NCBI GenBank assembly: GCA_030018715.1 | Contig: JASEHN010000126.1 | Coordinates: 1 to 7,747 of the forward strand | DNA: 7,747 bases | Reading direction: 5' to 3' | Source: Thermodesulfobacteriota bacterium | GTDB taxonomy: Bacteria; Desulfobacterota; SM23-61 | Shown: piece after piece, positions 1 to 5,799 of the stretch | Position numbering within the stretch: position 1 is the first letter of the stretch | How the letters are laid out: every line of letters starts with the position of its first letter | The notes under the pieces: model-generated | The model's database searches: none | What the model saw: only the letters and a program-made list of their open reading frames with translations | What the model was told of the DNA's origin: nothing | Translations under genes and position numbers: made by a program

Positions 1-62
1 CCTATTACCTATTACCTATTACCTATTACCTATTACCTATTACCTATTACCTATTACCTATT
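1..62. repeat. Heptanucleotide tandem array (CCTATTA)n
   Basis: The unit CCTATTA is repeated eight times without error, followed by a partial ninth copy (CCTATT). The array begins at the window edge, so its full length is unknown. It ends only about 7 bases before the ribosome binding site of the gene at 80, so it sits in the 5' leader or promoter region of that gene. A period of 7 means that copy-number changes would alter promoter-to-gene spacing but not a reading frame. Related but degenerate 7-base periodicity is seen at 5966-5986. Confidence 0.97.
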
Positions 63-79
63 TATTTCGAGGTGACTCC

Positions 80-460
80 ATGGAAAAAAAGATAAAAATA
101 ATTGCCGGAAATATAGGAGCGGAAGCAGTTTTAAACGATTCTCCCACCGCCCAAAAAATCTGGGAAGCCCTCCCCATAGAAGCAAAGGCCAATACCTGGG
201 GCGAGGAGATTTATTTTGCCATACCCGTAAAAGCTCCGCTGGAAGAGACGGCTCAGGAACTGGTGCAGGTGGGCGACCTGGGTTACTGGCCCACGGGCAA
301 TGCCTTTTGTATCTTCTTCGGCCCCACGCCCATGAGCCGGGGGGATGAAGTGCGACCAGCCAGCCCGGTGAATGTCATCGGCCGGGTTTCCGGAAATGCC
401 AAAGTTTTCCTGAAAGTTCCTGCCGGCGCCAAAATACGCCTGGAGAAGGGAAAAGAATAA
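80..460 (+). CDS. Cyclophilin-like fold protein (DUF369/TM1367-type)
   Basis: This is a soluble 126-residue protein with no signal peptide or membrane segment. The order of features matches the small bacterial and archaeal cyclophilin-like family (Cyclophil_like, formerly DUF369): an N-terminal strand (residues 3-9), a TAQKIWEALP helix (23-32), NTWGEEIYF (38-46), the block GDLGYWPTGNAFCIFFGPTP (65-84), and ASPVNVIGRV (94-103). The family shares the cyclophilin beta-barrel, but prolyl isomerase activity has generally not been shown, so the function is unknown. The start is supported by GAGGTGA at 69-75, close before the ATG. A heptamer array lies directly upstream. The next gene follows after about 50 bases with no visible terminator, so co-transcription with the zinc-ribbon gene is possible. 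Confidence 0.88.
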   Translation: MEKKIKIIAGNIGAEAVLNDSPTAQKIWEALPIEAKANTWGEEIYFAIPVKAPLEETAQELVQVGDLGYWPTGNAFCIFFGPTPMSRGDEVRPASPVNVIGRVSGNAKVFLKVPAGAKIRLEKGKE

Positions 461-511
461 AATTTGCTTTTCCTGCTTTCTTTGTTAAAATATTGAAAAA
501 GGAGTTTGGCA

Positions 512-730
512 ATGCCCATTTTCGAGTATCATTGTCTGAGATGCCAGGATGATTTTGAAAAAATCGTATTCACCGCGAAAGCCGAGGTCAAATGCCCCCG
601 TTGTCAGAGCAAAAAGGTAAACAAAAAAATCTCAGCCTTCAGCTTTAAAAGCGGTTCCAAGTTTGTCCCGGCATCTAATTCCGGAGGATGCGGAAGCTGT
701 TCCAGCCATCATTGTAGCACCTGCCATTAA
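512..730 (+). CDS. FmdB-type small zinc ribbon protein
   Basis: This 72-residue protein begins MPIFEYHCLRC, the typical start of the FmdB/CxxC_CxxC_SSSS putative regulatory family. The zinc knuckles are C8/C11 and C28/C31 (CPRC), followed by a basic KKVNKKIS segment. The tail is rich in Gly, Ser, Cys and His, with C60, C63, C68 and C71, and could bind a second metal. An in-frame TTG at 506 would add two residues. I prefer ATG 512 because AAGGAG (499-504) lies 7 bases before it and because family members start MPxYEY or MPIFEY. The family was named for a gene near formylmethanofuran dehydrogenase and is often called regulatory. Direct evidence for that is thin, so the role here is unknown. Confidence 0.9.
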   Translation: MPIFEYHCLRCQDDFEKIVFTAKAEVKCPRCQSKKVNKKISAFSFKSGSKFVPASNSGGCGSCSSHHCSTCH

Positions 731-761
731 TCTTCTTTAGCTTTTTCAGACCAGGCAAGCC

Positions 762-1382
762 ATGGAGCGAGTCAGGAAAGCCATCAAAAAAACTTTTTTC
801 GCCGGATTGGTGGTGGTGGTTCCCATCGTCATCACGGCTGTGGCCTTAATCTGGCTGTTTCGCCTGCTCGACGGCTTTTTAAGCCCGATCATGCACCAGT
901 TGCTGGGCAGGGAAATCGCCGGCCTGGGCCTCCTGACCGAAATCGTGCTCATTTTTTTGGTCGGCCTTCTGGCCACCAACGTTTTCGGGGCGCGGCTGTT
1001 GAAGTTTATGCAGGATATGTTGATGCGCATCCCGGTGGTGAAAAATATCTACCCGACTATCCGCCAGATCGTGGAGGCTTTCTCCCCAAACAAGGAATCC
1101 TCTTTTAGAAAAGTAGTCCTGGTAGAGTATCCTCAAAAAGGCACTTTTTCCCTGGGCTTTTTGACCAGTGAAGTCTCTATGAACTTCCCCTCGGAAAATC
1201 ATCGTTTTTATTCCGTCTATATTCCTACGAACAATCTGTACCTCGGGCATGTGCTCCTGTTTAAGGTTGAAGAAGTGTTTTTCACGGGTATTACGGTCGA
1301 AGAAGGTTTCAAAATCATTCTTTCCGGAGGAACCTCTTTCCCTCCGATAATCAAGGGCCAGAGCCCTAAATCCATGCCGTAA
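762..1382 (+). CDS. DUF502 family two-helix membrane protein
   Basis: This 206-residue protein has a basic N-terminus (MERVRKAIKK) and two hydrophobic helices at about 12-36 and 53-76. The conserved segment RIPVVKNIYPTIRQI follows at 89-103, then a soluble domain rich in beta strands. The layout and the IPVVxxIYPxxRQ motif identify the DUF502 family, found widely in bacteria and in plant LIKE-COV proteins. Its molecular function in bacteria is not established. The length is normal for the family. The ribosome binding site before the ATG is weak, and no better in-frame start is visible. It lies 31 bases after the zinc-ribbon gene and just upstream of the MEMO-family gene, so it probably shares their transcript. 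Confidence 0.9.
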   Translation: MERVRKAIKKTFFAGLVVVVPIVITAVALIWLFRLLDGFLSPIMHQLLGREIAGLGLLTEIVLIFLVGLLATNVFGARLLKFMQDMLMRIPVVKNIYPTIRQIVEAFSPNKESSFRKVVLVEYPQKGTFSLGFLTSEVSMNFPSENHRFYSVYIPTNNLYLGHVLLFKVEEVFFTGITVEEGFKIILSGGTSFPPIIKGQSPKSMP

Positions 1383-1507
1383 AAATGGACTTTCGTTTCC
1401 TGTTAAACGCGCCTTACCCGATCCTTCTAACAACCGTGGGAAGCGCATTTCTTTTAATCTCCGCAGATTGTCAGGAAAGGGCCAAAGCCAAAGAGGAGGC
1501 AAGCGCC

Positions 1508-2347
1508 ATGAAAGAAGATGTGAGAAGGCCAGCAGTGGCCGGGACCTTCTATCCGGGAGACGCTAAAACCCTCTCCCGGCAGGTGCGGGAATTCCTTGCC
1601 CGCGCCACCAAGGAAGAGGCCGAAGGAGAGATTATCGCCCTGGTTTCGCCGCATGCCGGTTACGTGTATTCTGGTCAAGTAGCTGCTTATGCCTTCAAAA
1701 TGGTGGAAGGAATGAAGTTCGACGCCGTGGTTGTGGTCGCCCCCAGTCATCGAGCTCATTTTCAGGGGGCCTCGGTCTATGATCGGGGGGAATACGAAAC
1801 GCCCTTAGGGCTCATTCCGGTGGAAAAAGAGGTTAGCCGGAAGCTCATCGAGGCGAGCGACCTGATCCGCTTCTTCCCTCAAGCCCACTCCCAGGAGCAC
1901 TCCCTGGAAGTTCAGCTCCCTTTTCTCCAGGAAGCCATCGGAAAATTCAACCTGGTGCCTATCGTACTCGGGGATCAAAGCTATCGCACCTGTCAAGCAG
2001 TGGCCCGGGCGATCGTTCAGGCCGTCAAAGGAAAAAAAGTTTTGCTCGTGGCCAGCACCGATCTTTCCCATTTCCATCCATACGATAAAGCGGTGAAGCT
2101 GGACAACATTATCCTGGAAGACCTGCGGTCTCTGGATGCCCAAAAATTGGACCAGAACTTGGGTTCCGGGAAAGGAGAGGCTTGCGGCGGCGGAGCGGTG
2201 ATTACGGTAATGCTGGCCGCTAAAGAAATGGGGGCTAACCGCTCCCGCGTGCTCAAGTACCAGAACTCCGGCGATGTGACCGGAGACCGTGCCGGCGTTG
2301 TGGGATATGCCGCTGCGGTCTTTTATCGAAACCCGCCCATCCAGTAA
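1508..2347 (+). CDS. amrB: AmmeMemoRadiSam system protein B (MEMO family)
   Basis: This is a 279-residue MEMO-family protein, related to the LigB-type extradiol dioxygenase fold and to human MEMO1. It opens with the family sequence RRPAVAGTFYPGD (6-18). Metal-site residues of MEMO1 are matched: H49 in SPHAGYVYSG, H81 in APSHRAHF, D185 and H188 in STDLSHFHP, and C226 in CGGGAV. HSLEVQLPFLQ (131-141) is also typical. The start at 1508 is chosen because AGGAGG (1494-1499) lies 8 bases upstream and the family sequence begins directly after it. The frame is open back to an ATG at 1385, which would add 41 residues including a hydrophobic stretch and would sit 2 bases after the DUF502 stop. The AMMECR1-family gene follows after 8 bases. 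No enzymatic reaction is established. I am confident of the family and less so of the start. Confidence 0.93.
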   Translation: MKEDVRRPAVAGTFYPGDAKTLSRQVREFLARATKEEAEGEIIALVSPHAGYVYSGQVAAYAFKMVEGMKFDAVVVVAPSHRAHFQGASVYDRGEYETPLGLIPVEKEVSRKLIEASDLIRFFPQAHSQEHSLEVQLPFLQEAIGKFNLVPIVLGDQSYRTCQAVARAIVQAVKGKKVLLVASTDLSHFHPYDKAVKLDNIILEDLRSLDAQKLDQNLGSGKGEACGGGAVITVMLAAKEMGANRSRVLKYQNSGDVTGDRAGVVGYAAAVFYRNPPIQ

Positions 2348-2355
2348 AGGAAAAT

Positions 2356-2916
2356 ATGATGAAAAAAGCGGGAATCAGCCTGGGTTTGACAGCGGAAGAG
2401 AAGCGGACTCTGCGGCAGATTGCCCAGTCCACGATTGAGGCAAGGTTAAAAGGAGAGAAACCCCCTCGAGTTGAGACCTTAAGCGGGCCCTTAAAAGAAA
2501 AGCGGGGGGCTTTCGTCTCCCTGCATTCCCATGGCCAGCTCCGGGGGTGCATTGGTAATATTCACCCGCATCAGCCCCTGCACCAGATCGTGGAAGATAT
2601 GGCCATGGCCGCGGCTTTCGAAGATCCCCGGTTTTCCCCCCTCACCCTTAAAGAGCTAAAGAAGCTGGACCTGGAGATTTCAGTCCTGACCCCTCTTCAG
2701 CGAGTCAAGGATGTAAGCGAGATCGAGGTGGGAAAACACGGACTCTACATCAAGAAGGATTTTTATTCCGGCCTCCTCCTGCCTCAGGTGGCCGCGGAAC
2801 ATAACTGGGACAGGGCAACCTTCCTCGAGGAAACCTGCCGCAAAGCCGGCCTGCCGCGGAACGCCTGGAAGGGGAAGGATGCGGAAATTTATCTTTTTTC
2901 GGCGGATATTTTTTAA
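2356..2916 (+). CDS. amrA: AmmeMemoRadiSam system protein A (AMMECR1 family)
   Basis: This is a 186-residue cytosolic AMMECR1-domain protein. The hallmark LRGCIG is at residues 62-67, preceded by GAFVSLHSHGQ (51-61). Further family features are AFEDPRFSPLTLKEL (about 88-102), LDLEISVLTP (about 105-114) and LLPQVAAEHNWD with the following FLEETCRKAGL near the C-terminus. Cys65 in LRGCIG is the near-invariant residue usually proposed as functional. ATG codons occur at 2356 and 2359. AAAGGA (2346-2351) fits either, so the protein may begin one residue later. It is 8 bases after the MEMO gene, which implies one transcript and probably translational coupling. The two proteins are known as fused or adjacent partners in many genomes. 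The biochemical function is unknown. Confidence 0.94.
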   Translation: MMKKAGISLGLTAEEKRTLRQIAQSTIEARLKGEKPPRVETLSGPLKEKRGAFVSLHSHGQLRGCIGNIHPHQPLHQIVEDMAMAAAFEDPRFSPLTLKELKKLDLEISVLTPLQRVKDVSEIEVGKHGLYIKKDFYSGLLLPQVAAEHNWDRATFLEETCRKAGLPRNAWKGKDAEIYLFSADIF

Positions 2917-2926
2917 TAATTTTATC

Positions 2927-3010
2927 GGACACAGATGAACGCCGATTTATGGGTGTATATTTTTTCTTGCCGTATATTTATCTGCGTTTATCTGAGCAGA
3001 TCTGCGTCCC
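2927..3010. repeat. Imperfect inverted repeat in the gap after the AMMECR1 gene
   Basis: The left arm (2927-2950, ACAGATGAACGCCGATTTAT core) is partly complementary to the right arm (about 2975-3010, TTTATCTGCGTTTATCTG core, then a further CAGATCTGCGTCC). The A/T-rich spacer contains runs of T. The arms contain variants of an ATCTGCGT/ACGCAGAT word, seen as ATCTGCGT at 2980-2987 and 3000-3007. It resembles the short intergenic repeats that are scattered in some anaerobe genomes, but that comparison is from memory. It occupies most of the 123-base gap and leaves only the ribosome binding site region of the next gene free. It could form an RNA hairpin within the operon. Confidence 0.6.
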
Positions 3011-3039
3011 TTTGATTAGCTTTTCCGGAGGTTGAAAGC

Positions 3040-3378
3040 ATGCCCATCTACGAATACGAATGCGCAAGTTGTCAGGCCGTTAGCACGTTCCTGATCTTAA
3101 AAAAAGAGGATAAGGCCCGGGTGGCTTGCAAAGGCTGCGGGAGTAAAAAGACGTCCCAGATCATTTCACGGGTGACTTACCATCGCGCCGAGGGTGACCG
3201 TCTGGCGGAATTCGACCCCCGCAAACCCCAGGGAGAAGAATTTTACAAAGACTCCAGGAACGTCGGCCTTTGGGCCAAGAAACGAGCTAAAGAATTGGGT
3301 GCGGACCTGGGGCCCAAATTTGACGAAATCGTGGAGAGCGCCCGCACCGGCAAGATATTGGAAAAATATGATTTATAA
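3040..3378 (+). CDS. FmdB-type zinc ribbon protein with C-terminal extension
   Basis: This 112-residue protein begins MPIYEYECASC. The zinc knuckles are C8/C11 and C30/C33 (CKGCG), again the FmdB/CxxC_CxxC_SSSS family. It differs from the one at 512: it lacks the Cys-rich tail and instead has a charged, probably helical C-terminal region (about 55-112) containing DPRKPQGEEFYKD and LWAKKRAKELG. GGAGG at 3027-3031, 8 bases before the ATG, makes the start secure. It lies between the AMMECR1 gene and the radical SAM gene, so it may belong to the AmmeMemoRadiSam cluster functionally, but repeats separate it from both neighbours. DNA, RNA or protein binding is possible. The sequence does not decide which. 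Confidence 0.88.
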   Translation: MPIYEYECASCQAVSTFLILKKEDKARVACKGCGSKKTSQIISRVTYHRAEGDRLAEFDPRKPQGEEFYKDSRNVGLWAKKRAKELGADLGPKFDEIVESARTGKILEKYDL

Positions 3379-3390
3379 ATTAAAATTAGC

Positions 3391-3415
3391 CACAGAGGGC
3401 ACAGAGATCACAGAG
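3391..3415. repeat. Three CACAGAG repeats at 9-base spacing
   Basis: CACAGAG occurs at 3391-3397, 3400-3406 and 3409-3415, separated by GG and AT, giving an exact 9-base period. It lies just after the stop of the zinc-ribbon gene, in a 138-base gap with no coding potential. Similar CACAGAG-type nonamer runs are known to me as dispersed intergenic repeats in several bacterial groups. No function is evident. Confidence 0.75.
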
Positions 3416-3463
3416 TTTTAAAACCATGATTAAGAAAAAGGAAAAGATAAGTGTCTAAAGCGA

Positions 3464-3478
3464 TCCGCCTGTAGCGGA
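3464..3478. other. Short hairpin upstream of the radical SAM gene
   Basis: TCCGC (3464-3468) pairs with GCGGA (3474-3478) across a five-base loop. There is no following T-run, so it is not a convincing terminator. It abuts the 39-base dispersed element that begins at 3481 and may be part of the same repeat unit. Confidence 0.45.
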
Positions 3479-3480
3479 CT

Positions 3481-3519
3481 AAAGTTGAAAAAAGGAAATT
3501 TCTATACAATTAAATTATG
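3481..3519. repeat. 39-base dispersed element, copy A
   Basis: Bases 3481-3519 match 5932-5970 at 35 of 39 positions, in the same orientation. The conserved core includes a run of six A then GGAAATT, and CTATACAATTAA. Copy A ends with the ATG used as the start codon of the radical SAM gene; the equivalent position in copy B is ACG. The TATACAAT within it resembles a -10 promoter box, but no properly spaced -35 box is visible. The element therefore supplies the whole immediate leader of the downstream gene. Confidence 0.85.
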
Positions 3520-4662
3520 AATAATGAAGTTTGGAAAAAGGCCTTCTCCCGCCGGGATTTACTGAAGGGGGTGGCCTCCTGCGCCCTCCTCTTTGCCGTA
3601 TCTGGCAATCCTGCGCCCGCCCTGGCCCAGCGGGGAAAAAAAGGCTACATCAATACCAGGCTTTCGTCCCATTTTAGCACTCTGGACAATCAAAAAATCC
3701 AGTGCCAGCTCTGTCCTCGGGAATGCCTAGTGGCAAAGGGCCAGCGAGGATTCTGCGGAGTAAGGGAGAACCGGGCGGGGAAATATTACAGCCTGGTTTA
3801 TGGCAACCCCTGCGCCGTGCATCCTGACCCCATCGAGAAAAAACCTTTTTACCACCTTTTGCCGGCTTCCATTTCATTTTCCATCGCCACTGCCGGGTGT
3901 AACCTGCGCTGCAAGTTCTGCCAGAACTGGGAAATCTCCCAGGCCAAACCGGAGGAAACTTACAACCTGGACCTTCCGCCGGAGAAAGTGGTGGCCCTGG
4001 CCAAAAAAATGGGAGCCCGCTCCATCGCTTATACTTATACGGAGTCGACCATTTTTTTCGAGTACATGATAGACACTGCCAAACTGGCCAGGAAAGAAGG
4101 CATCCTCAACGTCTGCCACTCCAATGGATTTATCAACCCCGGGCCATTGAAAGAACTTTGCCAGGTTACCGATGCCTTCAACATCGACCTCAAGGGCTTC
4201 ACCGAGGATTATTACAGCGGCATGACCCAGGGCCGCCTGGCCCCTGTGCTGCAAACCTTGAAGACCTTAAGGCAACAGGACATCCACCTGGAAATTACCA
4301 ACCTGGTGATTCCGACCAAGAATGATAACCAAGACGTTGTGAGACCAATGTGTGCCTGGATCAGGAAGGAATTGGGGGAAGGAACGCCGCTTCATTTCTC
4401 CCGATTCTATCCCCTTTACAAGCTGCGCAACCTTCCGCCCACGCCGGTCTCGACTCTGGAAAAAAGCCGCAATGCGGCCATGGATGCGGGCTTGAATTTT
4501 GCCTACATCGGCAATGTTCCCGGCCATGAAGGCGAGCGCACCTTCTGTCCCAAATGCCAGAAGCTCCTCATCGGGCGCCAGGGTTATACCATCAGCGAAA
4601 TCAACTTATCCAAAGGAAAGTGTAAATTCTGCGGCAAGCCGATCCCGGGTATCTGGGCTTGA
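3517..4662 (+). CDS. amrS: AmmeMemoRadiSam system radical SAM enzyme, Tat-type N-terminus
   Basis: This is a 381-residue radical SAM protein of the PflA-related family that accompanies the MEMO and AMMECR1 proteins. Residues 1-37 look like a twin-arginine signal: FSRRDLLKG (10-18), a hydrophobic stretch (19-31) and a plausible cleavage site ALA|Q at 37. A Cys cluster C63, C66, C70 and C80 (CQLCPRECL, then FCGVREN) precedes the core. The SAM-binding iron-sulfur motif CxxxCxxC is C128, C132 and C135 (TAGCNLRCKFCQNW). Later landmarks are AYTYTEST and HSNGFI in the barrel. The C-terminus has two further Cys pairs, C344/C347 and C369/C372, probably a zinc or rubredoxin-like site. ATG 3517 lacks a well-spaced ribosome binding site: the nearest GGA is 20 bases upstream, inside a dispersed repeat. 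Its likely job is radical chemistry on a partner or substrate of the A and B proteins, which is an inference. Confidence 0.93.
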   Translation: MNNEVWKKAFSRRDLLKGVASCALLFAVSGNPAPALAQRGKKGYINTRLSSHFSTLDNQKIQCQLCPRECLVAKGQRGFCGVRENRAGKYYSLVYGNPCAVHPDPIEKKPFYHLLPASISFSIATAGCNLRCKFCQNWEISQAKPEETYNLDLPPEKVVALAKKMGARSIAYTYTESTIFFEYMIDTAKLARKEGILNVCHSNGFINPGPLKELCQVTDAFNIDLKGFTEDYYSGMTQGRLAPVLQTLKTLRQQDIHLEITNLVIPTKNDNQDVVRPMCAWIRKELGEGTPLHFSRFYPLYKLRNLPPTPVSTLEKSRNAAMDAGLNFAYIGNVPGHEGERTFCPKCQKLLIGRQGYTISEINLSKGKCKFCGKPIPGIWA

Positions 4663-4678
4663 TGCTCGCCTTGAAAAG

Positions 4679-4720
4679 AAAAGCCCCTGTCCCGAAGTTT
4701 CGGGGCAGGGGCTTTTTGTT
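4679..4720. terminator. Strong bidirectional intrinsic terminator
   Basis: A 16-base-pair stem is formed by 4679-4694 and 4701-4716, with a single G-T wobble and a six-base AAGTTT loop. The plus strand ends in TTTTTGTT. The minus strand reads through the same stem into TTTTCTTTTC. It sits between the stops of two convergent genes (4662 and 4743) and can terminate both. Confidence 0.93.
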
Positions 4721-4742
4721 GAGCGCTCCCCCGCTTGGAAAA

Positions 4743-5669
4743 CTATGACATCGGAACGGACTGGCCGCCGATCACGATGATGACCCGCATAACGAAAATG
4801 CCGATGATCACCAGAGCGGCGGAGGCATACTGAACCGCAGGGATCATACGGGTCTTGGGATGAGCCAGGAGGCCCAGGGGTAGAAAGGCTCCCAGCAGTA
4901 GCTCGACCCCCAGGAACCAGAAGGCATACTCTCCGGTGGTCAACAGCTTAAGCATATGGTAAGACTCCACATCGGAAGAAGCCAGCACTGTCAGGTCGCT
5001 TCCGATTAAGAAGAGGTCGGCAATAATGAAGATGATGAAAAGCCTAAGCAGCGTTCCGATCACGCCTTTATGCCTGGAAATCTGTTCTTCACTCATCTCG
5101 GGAGCGTAACGACGGAGCCAGAGGTTGCTCAACACGATCAATACGGCCAGGCCTGAGACCATGGCCGAGATCATGAAGAGAGCCGGATTCAGGGCCGTGT
5201 TCCAGAAGGCCCGGGCCTTGGAAAGAGCCAGGAAAAAACCAGTGTAGCCGTGGCCGGCAATGGCTACAGGCATCCCGAAAAGGCCCCAATACCGGGCCAT
5301 TTTCCAGTTTCCCTGGAGAACGAAGTAAGCATAGACTATGCAAACAATGCCATCGAGGGCCAGGAAAAAGCTCCCCCAGGTTAAAGGGGAAGTTGGATTC
5401 AGGTAAACGAAGAGGTGCCAGAATCGTAAAGGTTGATTCAGGTCAACAATCAACAAAACGGGCGCAGATAGGAGCAAAATAACGGCCCCGACGGCCCCGA
5501 GCTTGGCCACGGGCTGCCATTCTTCTTTCTTTAAAAGCGTGGCAATGACCGAGGTGATGAAAAGTCCGGCGAGCGACCCGGTAAGGAAGAAATAAATCGC
5601 GATGGGCCACCCCAGCGGCATGGCCGAGTTGGCAAAATCTGGAAGATTATAAAGAATGTTAGTATCCAT
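4743..5669 (-). CDS. NrfD/PsrC-family membrane subunit
   Basis: This 308-residue integral membrane protein has about eight hydrophobic segments, with the first at 21-43. The family motifs are PLGWPIAIYFFLTGSLAG (18-35), DLNQPLRFW (76-84) and SPLTWGSF (94-101). NrfD and PsrC proteins anchor membrane oxidoreductases and exchange electrons with the quinone pool, usually through a ferredoxin-like iron-sulfur partner on the outer face. Here there is no such partner: the 3' side faces a convergent gene across a terminator, and the 5' side is more than 500 bases of repeat-rich sequence. It therefore appears to be monocistronic, and its partner must be encoded elsewhere if it has one. A G-rich ribosome binding site lies 3 bases before the ATG, which is tight spacing. 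The exact substrate complex cannot be named. Confidence 0.9.
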   Translation of the reverse strand: MDTNILYNLPDFANSAMPLGWPIAIYFFLTGSLAGLFITSVIATLLKKEEWQPVAKLGAVGAVILLLSAPVLLIVDLNQPLRFWHLFVYLNPTSPLTWGSFFLALDGIVCIVYAYFVLQGNWKMARYWGLFGMPVAIAGHGYTGFFLALSKARAFWNTALNPALFMISAMVSGLAVLIVLSNLWLRRYAPEMSEEQISRHKGVIGTLLRLFIIFIIADLFLIGSDLTVLASSDVESYHMLKLLTTGEYAFWFLGVELLLGAFLPLGLLAHPKTRMIPAVQYASAALVIIGIFVMRVIIVIGGQSVPMS

Positions 5670-5723
5670 TTTCCCCCCTTTTGTATTTAATCCTTGTCTG
5701 TCAAGTTAAGTGACTAACCACCA

Positions 5724-5739
5724 TGCCCGGTGCCGGGCA
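5724..5739. other. 16-base GC-rich palindrome upstream of the nrfD-like gene
   Basis: TGCCCGG at 5724-5730 is the reverse complement of CCGGGCA at 5733-5739, so the site can fold into a tight hairpin or act as a dyad. It lies about 55 bases upstream of the nrfD-like start codon on the minus strand. It could be an operator or simply a repeat. No T-run follows. Confidence 0.5.
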
Positions 5740-5799
5740 CAACGAAAGATGAAAATAGTTTGGTTGATTTCACTTTTGGAAGTAATGCTACATCTCTTT

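Noticed and set aside
1..62. Heptamer array as a CRISPR or telomere-like structure
   Set aside because: The units are adjacent with no spacers, so it is not CRISPR. A telomere-like role is not supported in what appears to be an internal chromosomal segment.
879..1502. Long open frame antisense to the DUF502 gene
   Set aside because: It overlaps a clear conserved membrane protein on the other strand, has a low-complexity composition typical of antisense shadows, and no recognisable domain.
3464..3478. Hairpin before the radical SAM gene as an intrinsic terminator
   Set aside because: It has only five base pairs and no T-run after the stem.
3485..3510. TTGAAA and TACAAT as a promoter for the radical SAM gene
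   Set aside because: The spacer is about 14 bases, too short for a standard sigma-70 promoter, and both boxes lie in a dispersed repeat. Only the -10-like word is noted.
5680..5704. Perfect TTGACA on the minus strand (5699-5704) as -35 box of the nrfD-like gene
   Set aside because: The best -10 candidate, TACAAA at 5680-5685, leaves only a 13-base spacer. The promoter is therefore not supported, although one is probably nearby.
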